From: an uncultured Paracoccaceae bacterium
GTDB lineage: Bacteria; Pseudomonadota; Alphaproteobacteria; Rhodobacterales; Rhodobacteraceae
Assembly: GCA_947503765.1 (NCBI GenBank)
Contig: CANNFA010000001.1
Location: 434,001-498,000 of the forward strand
DNA length: 64,000 nucleotides
Direction: 5' to 3'
Part shown: one piece after another, positions 49,935 to 62,283 of the stretch
Layout: each line of letters begins with the position of its first letter
Position numbering within the stretch: position 1 is the stretch's first letter
Translations under genes and position numbers: made by a program
The notes under the pieces: generated by a model
The model's input: the letters and a program-made list of their open reading frames with translations, nothing else
Databases searched by the model: none
Told to the model about the DNA's origin: nothing

Positions 49935-51710
49935 CTATAACGGCCAGAACACCAGGATCGCCGGCACCGAGACCGCGATCACGATGATCTCCAGCGGCAG
50001 GCCCATGCGCCAGTAGTCGCCGAACCTGTAGCCCCCCGGCCCCAGGATCAGCGTGTTGTTCTTGTGCCCGATCGGGGTCAGGAAAGCGCAGGACGCCGCC
50101 ACCGCCACCGCCATCAGGAACGGGTCGGGATTGACGCCCAGCGTGTCCGCCATGCGAATCCCCACCGGCGCCGCGACGATCGCCGTGGCAGTGTTGTTGA
50201 GGATGTCCGACAGGCTCATCGTCACCACCATCAGCACCGTCAGGATCGCCCAGGCCGGAAGCCCCCCGGTCAGCCCGACCAGCGCGCCCGCGATCAGTTC
50301 CGTCCCGCCCGAGGTTTCCAGCGCCGCGCCCAGCGGGATCATCGAGCCCAGCAGCACCACGACGGGCCACTCGATCTGGTCGTACAGCTCGCGCAGCGGC
50401 ATGATCCCGGTCAGCGCATAGCCGACCACCACGATGCCCAGCGCCACCGGCAGGTAGACCAGCCCGAAGGACGCCGCCGCGACCGCCGCGCCGAACAGGC
50501 CGATCGCCAGCCAGACCTTGCGGTTCTCGGTCACGGCCAGCCCGCGTTCGGCCAGCGGCAGGCAGCCCAGCCAGTCGGCGATCTCGGCCTCGTGGCCGCG
50601 CGGGACCAGCAGCAGCAGGATGTCGCCCGGTTTCACCACCGTGCGCCGCACCTGGCTGCGGATCGCGGCGCCCTTGCGCGAGATGCCCAGCAGAACCGCG
50701 CGCCGGCGCCAGTTCAGCCCGACCGACAGCGATGTCTTGCCCGCGATCCGCGCGCCCTCGGGAACGACGACCTCGATCTTCGACAGGCCCTCGGCCTCGG
50801 CCAGGAGGTTTTCTTCACGCGCGGATTCGGCGAAGTTCAGCTTCATCGCGGCGCGAAATTCGTCCAGCGCAGCCGGCGCGGCCTGCAGCACCAGCGCATC
50901 CTGCGGCTCGAGCATGGTGTTGCGCTGGCTGCCGTAAAGCCGCTTGCCGCCGCGCACGAGGCCAAGCACCGCGACATCGGCCTTTTCGGCATCCTCGACC
51001 AGTTGCGACAGGCGCTTGCCGATATGCTTCGACTCCTCCGGCACCGTCAGCTCGGCCATGTAGTCGGTGGTGTCGAGCGCGCCCGCCGATTTCTGCGATT
51101 CGGGCTGCGGGATCAGGCGCCAGCCGATCAGGGCGACGAACAGCAGCCCGACCGCCGCGGTGATCGCCCCGACCGGGGCGTAGTCGAACATCGCGAATGG
51201 CTCGCCCAGCGCATCGCCCCGGATAGAGGCGACGATGATGTTGGGCGGCGTGCCGATCAGCGTGACCATGCCGCCCAGGATCGTGGCGAAGGACAGCGGC
51301 ATCAGCGACAGCCCCGGCTCGCGCCCCGCCTTGTGCGCGGTCTGGATGTCGACCGGCATCAGCAGCGCCAGCGCGGCGACGTTGTTCATGAAGGCCGAAA
51401 GGATACCCCCCACCCCGCCCATGATGGCGATATGCGCGCCCAGGCTGCGCGAGCTGTCCACCATGGTGCGGGTGATCAGGTAGACCGCGCCCGAGCGCAC
51501 CAGCCCGCCCGAGACCACCAGCACCAGCGCCACGATCAGCGTCGCCGGGTGGCCGAAGCCGGAAAACGCGGCATCGGTCGGCACGACGCCCAGCAGGACG
51601 CCCAGCATCAGCGCCGCGAAGGCGACGATGTCATAGCGGATCCGGCCCCAGAGCAGCATGGCGAAGACGGCGGCGAACAGGGCGAACAGGATGATCTGGT
51701 CTTGTGTCAT
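49935..51710 (-). CDS. SLC13 family permease with two TrkA-C (RCK_C) domains
   Basis: A 591-residue membrane protein of the divalent anion/sodium symporter family. The N-terminal half has several hydrophobic spans with AFMNNVAALALLMPVDIQTA and LIGTPPNIIVASIRG. A cytoplasmic insert of about residues 205-380 carries two RCK_C domains (HIGKRLSQLVEDAEKADVAVL and AGKTSLSVGLNWRRRAVLLGISRKG, given in short motifs). The C-terminal half repeats the transport pattern, SLSDILNNTATAIVAAP. Such proteins may carry sulfate, dicarboxylates or other anions. The substrate is not clear. Confidence 0.92.
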   Translation of the reverse strand: MTQDQIILFALFAAVFAMLLWGRIRYDIVAFAALMLGVLLGVVPTDAAFSGFGHPATLIVALVLVVSGGLVRSGAVYLITRTMVDSSRSLGAHIAIMGGVGGILSAFMNNVAALALLMPVDIQTAHKAGREPGLSLMPLSFATILGGMVTLIGTPPNIIVASIRGDALGEPFAMFDYAPVGAITAAVGLLFVALIGWRLIPQPESQKSAGALDTTDYMAELTVPEESKHIGKRLSQLVEDAEKADVAVLGLVRGGKRLYGSQRNTMLEPQDALVLQAAPAALDEFRAAMKLNFAESAREENLLAEAEGLSKIEVVVPEGARIAGKTSLSVGLNWRRRAVLLGISRKGAAIRSQVRRTVVKPGDILLLLVPRGHEAEIADWLGCLPLAERGLAVTENRKVWLAIGLFGAAVAAASFGLVYLPVALGIVVVGYALTGIMPLRELYDQIEWPVVVLLGSMIPLGAALETSGGTELIAGALVGLTGGLPAWAILTVLMVVTMSLSDILNNTATAIVAAPVGIRMADTLGVNPDPFLMAVAVAASCAFLTPIGHKNNTLILGPGGYRFGDYWRMGLPLEIIVIAVSVPAILVFWPL

Positions 51711-51800
51711 GGACGGACCCTAGTGGGGATCGGGGCGAAGCGGAATATCGCGGCGGCAGGGTTCGGCGCGAAAGATCGGGCGCGCGGTGCGGCGGCGCGG

Positions 51801-51838
51801 GCCGGAGCCTCCGGCGGGGATATTTGAAAACCGGAGAA
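51801..51838. repeat. Intergenic repeat, family A (subtype 2)
   Basis: Short hairpin GCCGGA (51801-51806) / TCCGGC (51810-51815), then GGGGATATTTGAAAACCGGAGAAG to 51838 (shown as GGGGATATTTG and AAAACCGGAGAAG). It lies between the permease and tadA genes. Confidence 0.75.
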
Positions 51839-51856
51839 GACCGGGACGGGGCGCAT

Positions 51857-52309
51857 TCATCGGCGCGATGCAAAGAAGTCCCGGAGCAGGGTCTCTGCCT
51901 CGGTCTCGGCGATGGAATCGTGGATCTCGGGGACGTGATGCGCCTGGGGATGGGCGAAGACGCGCGCGCCATGCGCCACGCCGCCGGATTTCGGATCGGA
52001 CGCGCCGTAATAGAGGCGCGCGATCCGGGCAAAGCCGATGGCGGCGGCGCACATCGCGCAAGGCTCCAGCGTGACATAGAGTGCGTGGCCCGGCAGCCGT
52101 TCGGACCCGGCGGCGGCGCAGGCGGCGCGCAGGGCCAGGATCTCGGCATGGGCGGTGGGATCGGACAGCTCGCGCGTGCGGTTGCCGGCACGCGCGACGA
52201 TGCGCCCAGCCGGATCGGCGATGACTGCGCCCACCGGCACCTCGCCGCGGGCGGCGGCGGCGCGGGCCTCTGCCAGGGCGGCATCCATGTGGCTGGCGAA
52301 ACGGCTCAT
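51857..52309 (-). CDS. tadA: tRNA-specific adenosine deaminase TadA
   Basis: TadA converts adenosine 34 to inosine in the anticodon of tRNA-Arg. The 150-residue protein has the catalytic HAE at H54-A55-E56 (PTAHAEILAL) and zinc-binding C84 and C87 (LEPCAMC). GEVPVGAVI near residue 22 and the C-terminal LLRDFFASRR are typical. It diverges from rluB across a 123-base gap. Confidence 0.96.
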   Translation of the reverse strand: MSRFASHMDAALAEARAAAARGEVPVGAVIADPAGRIVARAGNRTRELSDPTAHAEILALRAACAAAGSERLPGHALYVTLEPCAMCAAAIGFARIARLYYGASDPKSGGVAHGARVFAHPQAHHVPEIHDSIAETEAETLLRDFFASRR

Positions 52310-52432
52310 GGCCCTACATGGACCAGCGGCGCGCCGGTTTCCAGTTTCCCCCTCGCTTTCCCCGCCGCTTTCCCCTCCGCGCGGGGCGTCTGGGCATTTG
52401 CCAGCGGGCCGCCGGGCGGCTATGGCAGGGCC

Positions 52433-53269
52433 ATGAGCGACACTCCCCCTCCCGGCGACCGGATCGCCAAGGTTCTGGCGCGCGCCGGCGTGGCCAGCCG
52501 GCGCGAGGCCGAGCGGATGATCGAGGCCGGGCGCGTGGCGGTGAACGGCAAGCCGATCGCGTCGCCCGCGCTGAACGTGACCGGGGCCGACCAGATCGAG
52601 GTGGACGGCAAGCCGCTGGCCGCGCCCGAGCCGCCGCGCCTGTGGCTGTACCACAAGCCCGCCGGGCTGGTGACCAGCGCGCGCGACGAACAGGGCCGGC
52701 GCACCGTGTTCGATGCGCTGCCCGAAGGCATGCCGCGGGTGATGAGCGTCGGGCGGCTGGATCTCAATTCCGAGGGGCTTCTGCTGCTGACCAATGACGG
52801 GGCGATCAAGCGGCGGCTGGAACTGCCCTCGACCGGGTGGCTGCGGCGCTACCGGGTGCGGGTCAAGGGCGCGCCGGACGAGGCCATGCTGGCACCGCTG
52901 CGCCGCGGCATGGAGATCGAGGGCGACCGGTTCCAGCCGATCGAGGTGGCGCTGGACCGCCAGCAGGGCGCGAATGCCTGGCTGACGGTGGGGCTGCGCG
53001 AGGGCAAGAACCGGGAAATCCGCCGCCTGATGGAGGCCGTGGGGCTGAGCGTGAACCGGCTGATCCGCGTCAGCTATGGCCCGTTCCAGCTTGGCAAGCT
53101 GGCAGCCGGCGAGGTTGCCGAGATCAAGGGCCGGGTGCTGCGCGACCAGCTGGGCCTGGAAGAGCCCGAAACGGCAGATCCGAAGCGCGGCGGCGGGCCG
53201 AAAGGCAAGCGGCCGGGGGCGGGCACGGCTATCGGAAAGCACGCGGCCAGGGGCGGGCGCCGCCGGTAG
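52433..53269 (+). CDS. rluB: 23S rRNA pseudouridine synthase RluB family
   Basis: A 278-residue pseudouridine synthase that modifies 23S rRNA near position 2605. The N-terminal S4 domain (about residues 8-60: RIAKVLARAGVASRREAERMI) is followed by the catalytic GRLDLNSEGLLLLTNDG, whose aspartate is the nucleophile. The closing GREGKNREIRRLMEAVGL-like block (REGKNREIRRLMEAV) is present. A basic glycine-rich tail (KGKRPGAGT, ARGGRRR) ends the protein. RluB and RluE/F share this layout, so the exact target is inferred. Confidence 0.92.
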   Translation: MSDTPPPGDRIAKVLARAGVASRREAERMIEAGRVAVNGKPIASPALNVTGADQIEVDGKPLAAPEPPRLWLYHKPAGLVTSARDEQGRRTVFDALPEGMPRVMSVGRLDLNSEGLLLLTNDGAIKRRLELPSTGWLRRYRVRVKGAPDEAMLAPLRRGMEIEGDRFQPIEVALDRQQGANAWLTVGLREGKNREIRRLMEAVGLSVNRLIRVSYGPFQLGKLAAGEVAEIKGRVLRDQLGLEEPETADPKRGGGPKGKRPGAGTAIGKHAARGGRRR

Positions 53270-53272
53270 AAT

Positions 53273-54811
53273 TCATACCTTGGCGCCGCGCGACAACCGG
53301 TCCAGCAGCCTTTCGGCCCCGTCCAGCACCGCGCTTCGGCGATCCGCATCCATCCGGTCCCAGGTGCGGTACATGTTGGTCATGCGCCCGTTCTGCGCGA
53401 AACGCGCGCGGTGCCGGTCGAGGAAATGCCAGTAGAGCAGGTTGAACGGGCAGGCATCGGGGCCGGTCTTGGCGCGCACGCTGTAGGCGCAGGATTTGCA
53501 GTAATCGGACATCCGGTCGATATAGCTGCCCGACGAGACGTAAGGCTTCGACGCCATCAGCCCGCCATCGGCGAACTGGCTCATGCCGATGACATTCGCG
53601 GCCATCACCCAGCCATAGGCGTCGGCATAGACGGCCATGTACCACGCGTGCAGCTCGGCCGGGTTCACGCCCGCGATCAGCGCGAAATTGCCGGTGATCA
53701 TCAGCCGCTGGATGTGGTGCGCATAGGCATGATCGCGGGTCTGCGCGACGGTCTGCGCGATGCAGTGCATGTCCGTGTCGCCCGTCCAGTAGAAGTCGGG
53801 CAGGCCCCGCTGGTGGTTCAGCGCGTTGCGCGACGGGTAATCGCGGCCCTGAAGGAAGTAGATGCCGCGCACGAATTCGCGCCAGCCGATCACCTGCCGG
53901 ATGAAGCCCTCGGCGGCGTTGATCGGCACGTCGCCTTCGCGCCAGGCATCCTCGACCGCGCGGCAGATCTCCAGCGGCGCCAGCAGGCCGGCATTGAGAT
54001 AGACCGACAGCATGGAGTGATAGAGGAACGGCTCGCCCGTCAGCATCGCATCCTGGTAGTCGCCGAAAAGCGGCAGGGCGCGGCACACGAAATGGGCCAG
54101 CGCGCGCCGCGCCTGCCCGCGTGTCGTGGCAAGGCGAAACGGGCGCAGCGTGCCGAAATTGCCGCCAAAGCGATCCTCGACCAGCGCCAGCACCTCCTTG
54201 GCCGCGTCCGTGGGGGTGAACTGCATCGGGCCGGTGAACTCGTGGTCCTTCGGGGCGGGCTTGCGGTTGTCGTGGTCGAAATTCCACTGCCCGCCCGCCG
54301 GCGCGCCGTCTTCCATCAGAAGGCCCGTCCTGCGCCGCATGTCGCGGTAGAAATATTCCATCCGCAGGGATTTGCGCCCTTCGGCCCAGCGTTCGAAATC
54401 GGCATGCGAGCACAGGAACCGGTCGTCTTCGAACATGCGGGCCGGCACCGGCAGCGCGCTTTCCAGATCCGCCAGCAGGTCGATCAGCCGCCACTCGCCC
54501 GGTTCGGTGTACCACAGCGCGCCCACGCCGGTTTCCTCCAGCCGGCGCAGGATTTCGCCGCTGATCGAGCCGCTGTTTTCCGCGTCGTCCAGCCGGGTAT
54601 AGGCCACGTGCCAGCCCTGCCCGCGCAGCTCCTCGGCAAAGGCGCGCATGGCGGCGAAACAGAAGGCGATCTTCTTGGGATGGTGCGGGACGTATCGCGC
54701 TTCGTCGGCGACTTCGGCCATCATCACCGTGTCGCGCGCCTTGTCGGCGCCGGCCAGCGCGGCGATGTCGGGCGACAGCTGGTCGCCGAGCACGAGGATC
54801 AGCCGGCTCAC
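53273..54811 (-). CDS. Cryptochrome/photolyase family protein of the FeS-BCP (PhrB/CryB) type
   Basis: A 512-residue flavoprotein of the iron-sulfur bacterial cryptochrome and photolyase clade, which repairs (6-4) photoproducts or senses light. The N-terminal antenna domain starts LILVLGDQLSPD. The FAD-binding domain holds PINAAEGFIRQVIGWREFVRG, RLMITGNFALIAGVNP and WVMAANVIGMSQFADGG. The 4Fe-4S ligands include the cysteines in DYCKSCAYS and PDACPFN and an earlier one in DMHCIAQ. A GTG at 54811 overlaps the SDR stop (GTGA) and is the likely start. One codon earlier is also GTG. Confidence 0.92.
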   Translation of the reverse strand: MSRLILVLGDQLSPDIAALAGADKARDTVMMAEVADEARYVPHHPKKIAFCFAAMRAFAEELRGQGWHVAYTRLDDAENSGSISGEILRRLEETGVGALWYTEPGEWRLIDLLADLESALPVPARMFEDDRFLCSHADFERWAEGRKSLRMEYFYRDMRRRTGLLMEDGAPAGGQWNFDHDNRKPAPKDHEFTGPMQFTPTDAAKEVLALVEDRFGGNFGTLRPFRLATTRGQARRALAHFVCRALPLFGDYQDAMLTGEPFLYHSMLSVYLNAGLLAPLEICRAVEDAWREGDVPINAAEGFIRQVIGWREFVRGIYFLQGRDYPSRNALNHQRGLPDFYWTGDTDMHCIAQTVAQTRDHAYAHHIQRLMITGNFALIAGVNPAELHAWYMAVYADAYGWVMAANVIGMSQFADGGLMASKPYVSSGSYIDRMSDYCKSCAYSVRAKTGPDACPFNLLYWHFLDRHRARFAQNGRMTNMYRTWDRMDADRRSAVLDGAERLLDRLSRGAKV

Positions 54812-55473
54812 CACGCGATCTCCCGCCCGGCATAATCGAAGAAGCCGCCGGTCTGCGCCGGCCTCAGCGCGCCGATCACGTCCAGCAGGTTGCGCGCGGC
54901 CTCGGCGGGGGGCGTCGCCTTTTCCGGGCTGACGAAATCGGCGGTAAAGGGTGTGGCGACGGTCCCCGGATGCAAAGCGGCAACGACCGCCTGCTTGTGG
55001 GTACGCGCGATCTCGATGCTGGCCGTGTGCACGATCTGGTTCACCGCCGCCTTCGACGCGCGGTAGCCGTACCAGCCCCCCAGCCCGTTATCCCCGACCG
55101 AGCCGACCCGCGCCGACAGTACCGCCAGCACCGCGCGCCGATCCCGCGGCAACAGCCGCAGCGCGTGCTTGACGATCAGCGCGGGGCCGATGGCGTTGAC
55201 CGCGAACTGGTCGCGCAGCGCGCCGGCATCAAGCTGCCGCAGCGCCTTTTCCGGCCCGTTCCCGCCGATCTGCAAGGCGCCGGTGGCGACGAAAACCAGA
55301 TCGAACGGCGGCTCCAGCGGCGCCATGGCGCGTTCGACGGACGCCTCGTCGGTGATGTCCAGCCCGTCCGCGCTGCGCGACAGGCCGGTGACCTGCGCGC
55401 CGCGCGCCGCAGCCTCCGCCGCCAGCGCGCGGCCGATGCCGCCCGACGATCCCACGATCAATGCCCGTTCCAT
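54808..55473 (-). CDS. Short-chain dehydrogenase/reductase (SDR) family protein
   Basis: A 221-residue SDR protein. The nucleotide-binding loop is LIVGSSGGIGRAL, followed by FVATGALQ and NAIGPALI. The catalytic triad is readable as S in LSARVGSVGDN and Y-x-x-x-K in GYRASKAAVNQ. It overlaps the photolyase gene by four bases (GTGA). In Rhodobacteraceae the pairing of such an SDR with a FeS-BCP is seen often. Its substrate is unknown. Confidence 0.9.
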   Translation of the reverse strand: MERALIVGSSGGIGRALAAEAAARGAQVTGLSRSADGLDITDEASVERAMAPLEPPFDLVFVATGALQIGGNGPEKALRQLDAGALRDQFAVNAIGPALIVKHALRLLPRDRRAVLAVLSARVGSVGDNGLGGWYGYRASKAAVNQIVHTASIEIARTHKQAVVAALHPGTVATPFTADFVSPEKATPPAEAARNLLDVIGALRPAQTGGFFDYAGREIAW

Positions 55474-55610
55474 TCGCGCCCCCTGTCCGGCAACCTGACG
55501 GCGCAAGCTAGCGCGGCGCGGCGGCGCGGAAATGGCAGGGCCGGTTCCGCGCGCGAAAGCGGCGAAATTTGCCCTTTTTAATCCGACGCCGCCATTGTAC
55601 GCTGCGCGCC

Positions 55611-55697
55611 ATGACGATCCTGCGGCATATCCCCATCCTGCCCGCGCGCCGCGCGGACCTGCCGCTTGCCGCTCTTCTGCTCCTTAGCCGCCTCTGA
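55611..55697 (+). CDS. leuL: Leucine leader peptide upstream of leuA (attenuation)
   Basis: A 28-codon open frame starting ATG at 55611, 79 bases before leuA begins. The peptide is short and leucine-rich (nine Leu, including four in a row at codons 22-25: CTT CTG CTC CTT, 55674-55685). It is followed by structures that could act as an attenuator. This is the classic layout of leu operon leader peptides. It is too short to be found by usual gene-size cut-offs. No clear ribosome-binding site is visible. Confidence 0.72.
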   Translation: MTILRHIPILPARRADLPLAALLLLSRL

Positions 55698-55747
55698 GCG
55701 TGCCGTTCCGGCGCGACCGCTCAGGGGACGACTTGCGCGCCACGCAA
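55695..55747 (+). promoter_or_regulatory. Candidate attenuator structures between leuL and leuA
   Basis: TGAGCG (55695-55700, including the leuL stop) pairs with CGCTCA (55718-55723), with an inner GCCG (55702-55705) / CGGC (55709-55712) stem. A second small hairpin is TTGCG (55733-55737) / CGCAA (55743-55747). No U-tract follows, so the mechanism could differ from a standard terminator. Confidence 0.4.
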
Positions 55748-55775
55748 CGCTAAGGACAACAGACTGGATTCCGAC

Positions 55776-58840
<3,065 letters not shown>

Positions 58841-58905
58841 AAGCGCGCGCCAGGGCGATCCGCCTGTCGCGGCGCGCGCCCATCGGTCTCGGGACGGAGA
58901 CGGAC

Positions 58906-59805
58906 GTGGCCAGGAACGGAAATGCCAGCGACATCTATGTCCGCCCGGTCAGGCGCATCCTGATCGGCCTGCTGGTCTTTGCATTGCTGGCCGTGTTCGT
59001 GCTGTGGCGCATCGACAGCCCGCGCGTCGAACGTGTCCGCGCGCAGATCATCGACCGAGTGGTGCCGGGGTTCGACTGGCTGCTGGTGCCGGTGACGGGC
59101 GCCGCCGGCATGATCGAGGATTTCCGGTCCTACGCGCGCATCCACGAGCAGAACCAGGAATTGCGCCGCGAATTGCAGCAGATGAAGGCGTGGAAAGAGG
59201 CCGCGCTGCAGCTGGAGCAGCAGAACGCCAAGCTGCTGGATCTGAACAACGTGCGGCTGGACCCGAAGCTGACCTATGTCACCGGCGTCGTGCTGGCCGA
59301 CAGCGGCTCTCCTTTCCGGCAATCGGTGCTGCTGAACATCGGCGCGCGCGACGGGATCGTCGACGGCTGGGCGGCGACCGACGGGCTGGGTCTGGTGGGG
59401 CGGATCAGCGGCGTCGGCAAGTCGACCAGCCGGGTGATCCTGCTGACCGACAGCAACAGCCGCATTCCGGTGACGATCCAGCCCTCGGGGCAGAAGGCGC
59501 TGCTGTCGGGCGACAACTCGAACCTGCCGCCGGTCGATTTCATCGAGGCGCCCGAACAGGTGCGGCCCGGCGACCGGGTGGTCAGTTCCGGCGATGGCGG
59601 CGTGTTCCCGGCCGACATGCTTGTCGGGACGGTCGTGCAGGGCGCCGACCGGCGGCTGCGGGTAAGGCTGGCGGCCGATTACGAGCGGCTGGATTTCCTG
59701 CGGGTGCTGCGGGCGCATCCCAAGGCGCCGCTGACCGATCCGGGCCGGCTGGTGCTGCCCGGCGACGAGGCGGCCTCGATCCGGGTGGACGGGGCCGATG
59801 GTTAG
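58906..59805 (+). CDS. mreC: Rod shape-determining protein MreC
   Basis: MreC is a bitopic periplasmic protein that activates PBP2. The 299-residue protein has a short cytoplasmic part, one membrane span (about residues 18-37), a coiled coil (about 70-110: EQNQELRRELQQMKAWKEAALQLEQQ, given in short motifs), and beta-domains with VTGVVLADSGSPFRQS and VVSSGDGGVFPADMLVG. The start is GTG at 58906. Its last 8 bases overlap mreD. Confidence 0.95.
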   Translation: MARNGNASDIYVRPVRRILIGLLVFALLAVFVLWRIDSPRVERVRAQIIDRVVPGFDWLLVPVTGAAGMIEDFRSYARIHEQNQELRRELQQMKAWKEAALQLEQQNAKLLDLNNVRLDPKLTYVTGVVLADSGSPFRQSVLLNIGARDGIVDGWAATDGLGLVGRISGVGKSTSRVILLTDSNSRIPVTIQPSGQKALLSGDNSNLPPVDFIEAPEQVRPGDRVVSSGDGGVFPADMLVGTVVQGADRRLRVRLAADYERLDFLRVLRAHPKAPLTDPGRLVLPGDEAASIRVDGADG

Positions 59806-60337
59806 GGGGGGCACGGCAGAGCGGTGGGTCTGGGGCGCGGCCTATTTTGGGCTGAGCGCGGTTCTGCTGCTGCTGCACATCCTGCCGATGGATATCGGGC
59901 CCAAGGGCTATCCGGGGCCGGATCTGCTGTTGTGCATCACTTTCGTCTGGGTGCTGCGGCGGCCGCATTACCTGCCGCCGTTGCTGATCGCCGCGGCGTT
60001 CCTGCTGACCGACATCCTGTACATGCGCCCGCCGGGGCTGTGGACCGCGCTGGTGGTCATCGCCACCGAGATGCTGCGCAGCCGCGAGGCCACCCTGCGC
60101 GAGTTGCCGATCGGCGCCGAGATGGGCACGGTCGCGGCGATCCTGGTGGCGATGCAGGCGGTCGAATGGCTGGTGCTGCTGATCTTCGGCGTGCCGCAGG
60201 CGCGGTTCGGGATGATGCTGCTGCAACTGATCGCCACGCTGCTGGCCTATCCGGTGGTGGCCGCGGTGGCGCGGGTGGTGTTCAGGGTCCACCGCCTGAA
60301 TCCGGCCGAATTCGGTGCAACGAGGCGCGCGAGATGA
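59798..60337 (+). CDS. mreD: Rod shape-determining protein MreD
   Basis: A 179-residue integral membrane protein with about five hydrophobic spans and few polar loops. It is part of the MreBCD complex. The segment IGPKGYPGPDLLLCITFVWVLRRP (shown as GYPGPDLLLC and WVLRRPHYLPP) is typical of alphaproteobacterial MreD. It overlaps mreC by 8 bases and mrdA by 4 (ATGA). Confidence 0.9.
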   Translation: MVRGGTAERWVWGAAYFGLSAVLLLLHILPMDIGPKGYPGPDLLLCITFVWVLRRPHYLPPLLIAAAFLLTDILYMRPPGLWTALVVIATEMLRSREATLRELPIGAEMGTVAAILVAMQAVEWLVLLIFGVPQARFGMMLLQLIATLLAYPVVAAVARVVFRVHRLNPAEFGATRRAR

Positions 60338-62283
60338 GACGCACACCCAAGGATACCGCAGAGGGCGCGCGGATCGTCAACCGCCGGGGGCTTATCCTGG
60401 GCGGCGCGATGGCCGCGTTTTCCGGTCTGCTGATCGCGCGGATGCGATTCATGCAGGTCGAGCAGGCCGACGAGTTCCGTCTGCTGGCCGACGAGAACCG
60501 CATCAACATCCGCCTTGTGCCGCCCTCTCGGGGGCTGATCTTCGACCGGCGCGGCGTGCCGCTGGCCGAGAACGAGCAGAATTACCGCGTCGTGCTGGTC
60601 CGCGAGGATGCCGGCGATGTGGGCGAGGTGCTGGCGCGGCTGCAACGCATCATCCACCTGCCCGAAGAGGACTTGCAGAAGGTCCGCGAAGAGATCGAGC
60701 GCCGCTCGCCCTTCGTGCCGGTCACCGTGGCGGACCGGCTGAGCTGGGAGGCGTTTTCCGAGATCGCGGTGAACGCCCCTGCCCTGCCCGGCGTCGCCCC
60801 CGAGGTCGGGCAAAGCCGGATCTACCCGCTGGACCAGGATTTCGCCCATGTCGTCGGCTATGTCGGCCCGGTCAGCGATTACGACCTGACCGAGGGCTAC
60901 CTGTCCGAGGATACCGACCCGCTGCTTCAGATCCCGAAATTCCAGGTCGGCAAGACCGGGGTCGAGGCGAAGATGGAGCATGATCTGCGCGGCCAGGCCG
61001 GCACCCGCCGGATCGAGGTCAACGCGCAGGGCCGCGTCATGCGCGAGCTGGGCCGGATTTCCGGTCGTGCCGGCGACAATATCCGCCTGACCGTCGACAG
61101 CGCGCTGCAGAACTATGTCCAGGTGCGGCTGGGCGAGGAAAGCGCGAGCGCGGTGGTCATGGATTGCGAAAGCGGCGATCTGCTGGCCGTCGGCTCTGCC
61201 CCGTCCTTCGATCCGAACAAGTTCGTGCGCGGCATCAGCGTGGCCGATTACCGCGCGCTGCTGGAAAACGACCACCGGCCGCTGCACAACAAGTCGGTGC
61301 AGGGCACCTATCCGCCCGGCTCAACCTTCAAGATGGTCACGGCGCTGGCGGCGCTGGAACACGGGGTGGTGGAGCCGGACGAGACGATCTTCTGCGGCGG
61401 CTACAAGGAGCTTGGCAATCGCCGGTTCCACTGCTGGCGGCGCGGCGGGCACGGGCGGCTGCCGCTGGTCAATGCGCTGGAGCAATCCTGCGACGTCTAT
61501 TTCTACGAGATCGCCGAGCGGGTCGGGATCGAGAACATTTCCGCGATGGCGCGCAAGCTGGGCCTTGGCGAGCGCCACGACATCCCGATGTCGGCGGTGG
61601 CCAGCGGGCTGACCCCGACCAAGGCGTGGAAGCGCGAGAACCGCGACACCGACTGGCTGATCGGCGACACGTTCAATTCCGGGATCGGCCAGGGCTTCGT
61701 GCTGGCCTCGCCGTTGCAACTGGCGGTGATGACGGCACGGATCGCATCGGGCCGCGCGGTGGCGCCGCGGCTGGTGCGCCCGCTCGATGCCGGCGAGCCG
61801 GACCCCGAGGCGCCGCTGCTGGACATCGACCCCGCGCATCTGCGCTTCGTGCGCGAGGGCATGTATGCGGTGACCAACTCCGCCCGCGGCACGGCGCGGG
61901 CCAGCCGCGTGGTCGCCGACGGGATCCGCATGGCCGGCAAGACCGGCACCAGCCAGGTGCGCAACATCACCGCCGCCGAACGGGCGGCCGGCGTCACCCG
62001 CAACGAGGATCTGCCCTGGGACCGGCGCGACCACGCGCTGTTCGTCAGCTATGCGCCGCATGACGCGCCCAAGATCGCCTGTTCGGTCGTGGTCGAACAT
62101 GGCGGCGGCGGCTCTGCCGTGGCCGCGCCGATCGCGCGGGACATCGTGTTGCAGGCGTTGTACGGCGGCACCCCGCCGCTCGATGCCTATCCGACCAGCC
62201 AGCGCGGCACGATCCGCACCCGGCAAGACGAATTGCCTTTGCGCGATCCGTCCAGTTTCAGCATCGGACGTATCCGCGCATGA
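60334..62283 (+). CDS. mrdA: Penicillin-binding protein 2, elongasome transpeptidase
   Basis: PBP2 crosslinks lateral wall peptidoglycan together with RodA. The 649-residue protein has a cytoplasmic tip, one membrane anchor (about residues 20-38), the dimer domain (SRGLIFDRRGVPLAENEQNYRV, given in short motifs RGLIFDRRG and LAENEQNYRV), and the transpeptidase domain. The catalytic serine is S330 in PPGSTFKM, SxN follows as SCDVYFYE region, and the KTG motif is AGKTGTSQ. Its ends overlap mreD and rodA by four bases each. Confidence 0.96.
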   Translation: MRRTPKDTAEGARIVNRRGLILGGAMAAFSGLLIARMRFMQVEQADEFRLLADENRINIRLVPPSRGLIFDRRGVPLAENEQNYRVVLVREDAGDVGEVLARLQRIIHLPEEDLQKVREEIERRSPFVPVTVADRLSWEAFSEIAVNAPALPGVAPEVGQSRIYPLDQDFAHVVGYVGPVSDYDLTEGYLSEDTDPLLQIPKFQVGKTGVEAKMEHDLRGQAGTRRIEVNAQGRVMRELGRISGRAGDNIRLTVDSALQNYVQVRLGEESASAVVMDCESGDLLAVGSAPSFDPNKFVRGISVADYRALLENDHRPLHNKSVQGTYPPGSTFKMVTALAALEHGVVEPDETIFCGGYKELGNRRFHCWRRGGHGRLPLVNALEQSCDVYFYEIAERVGIENISAMARKLGLGERHDIPMSAVASGLTPTKAWKRENRDTDWLIGDTFNSGIGQGFVLASPLQLAVMTARIASGRAVAPRLVRPLDAGEPDPEAPLLDIDPAHLRFVREGMYAVTNSARGTARASRVVADGIRMAGKTGTSQVRNITAAERAAGVTRNEDLPWDRRDHALFVSYAPHDAPKIACSVVVEHGGGGSAVAAPIARDIVLQALYGGTPPLDAYPTSQRGTIRTRQDELPLRDPSSFSIGRIRA

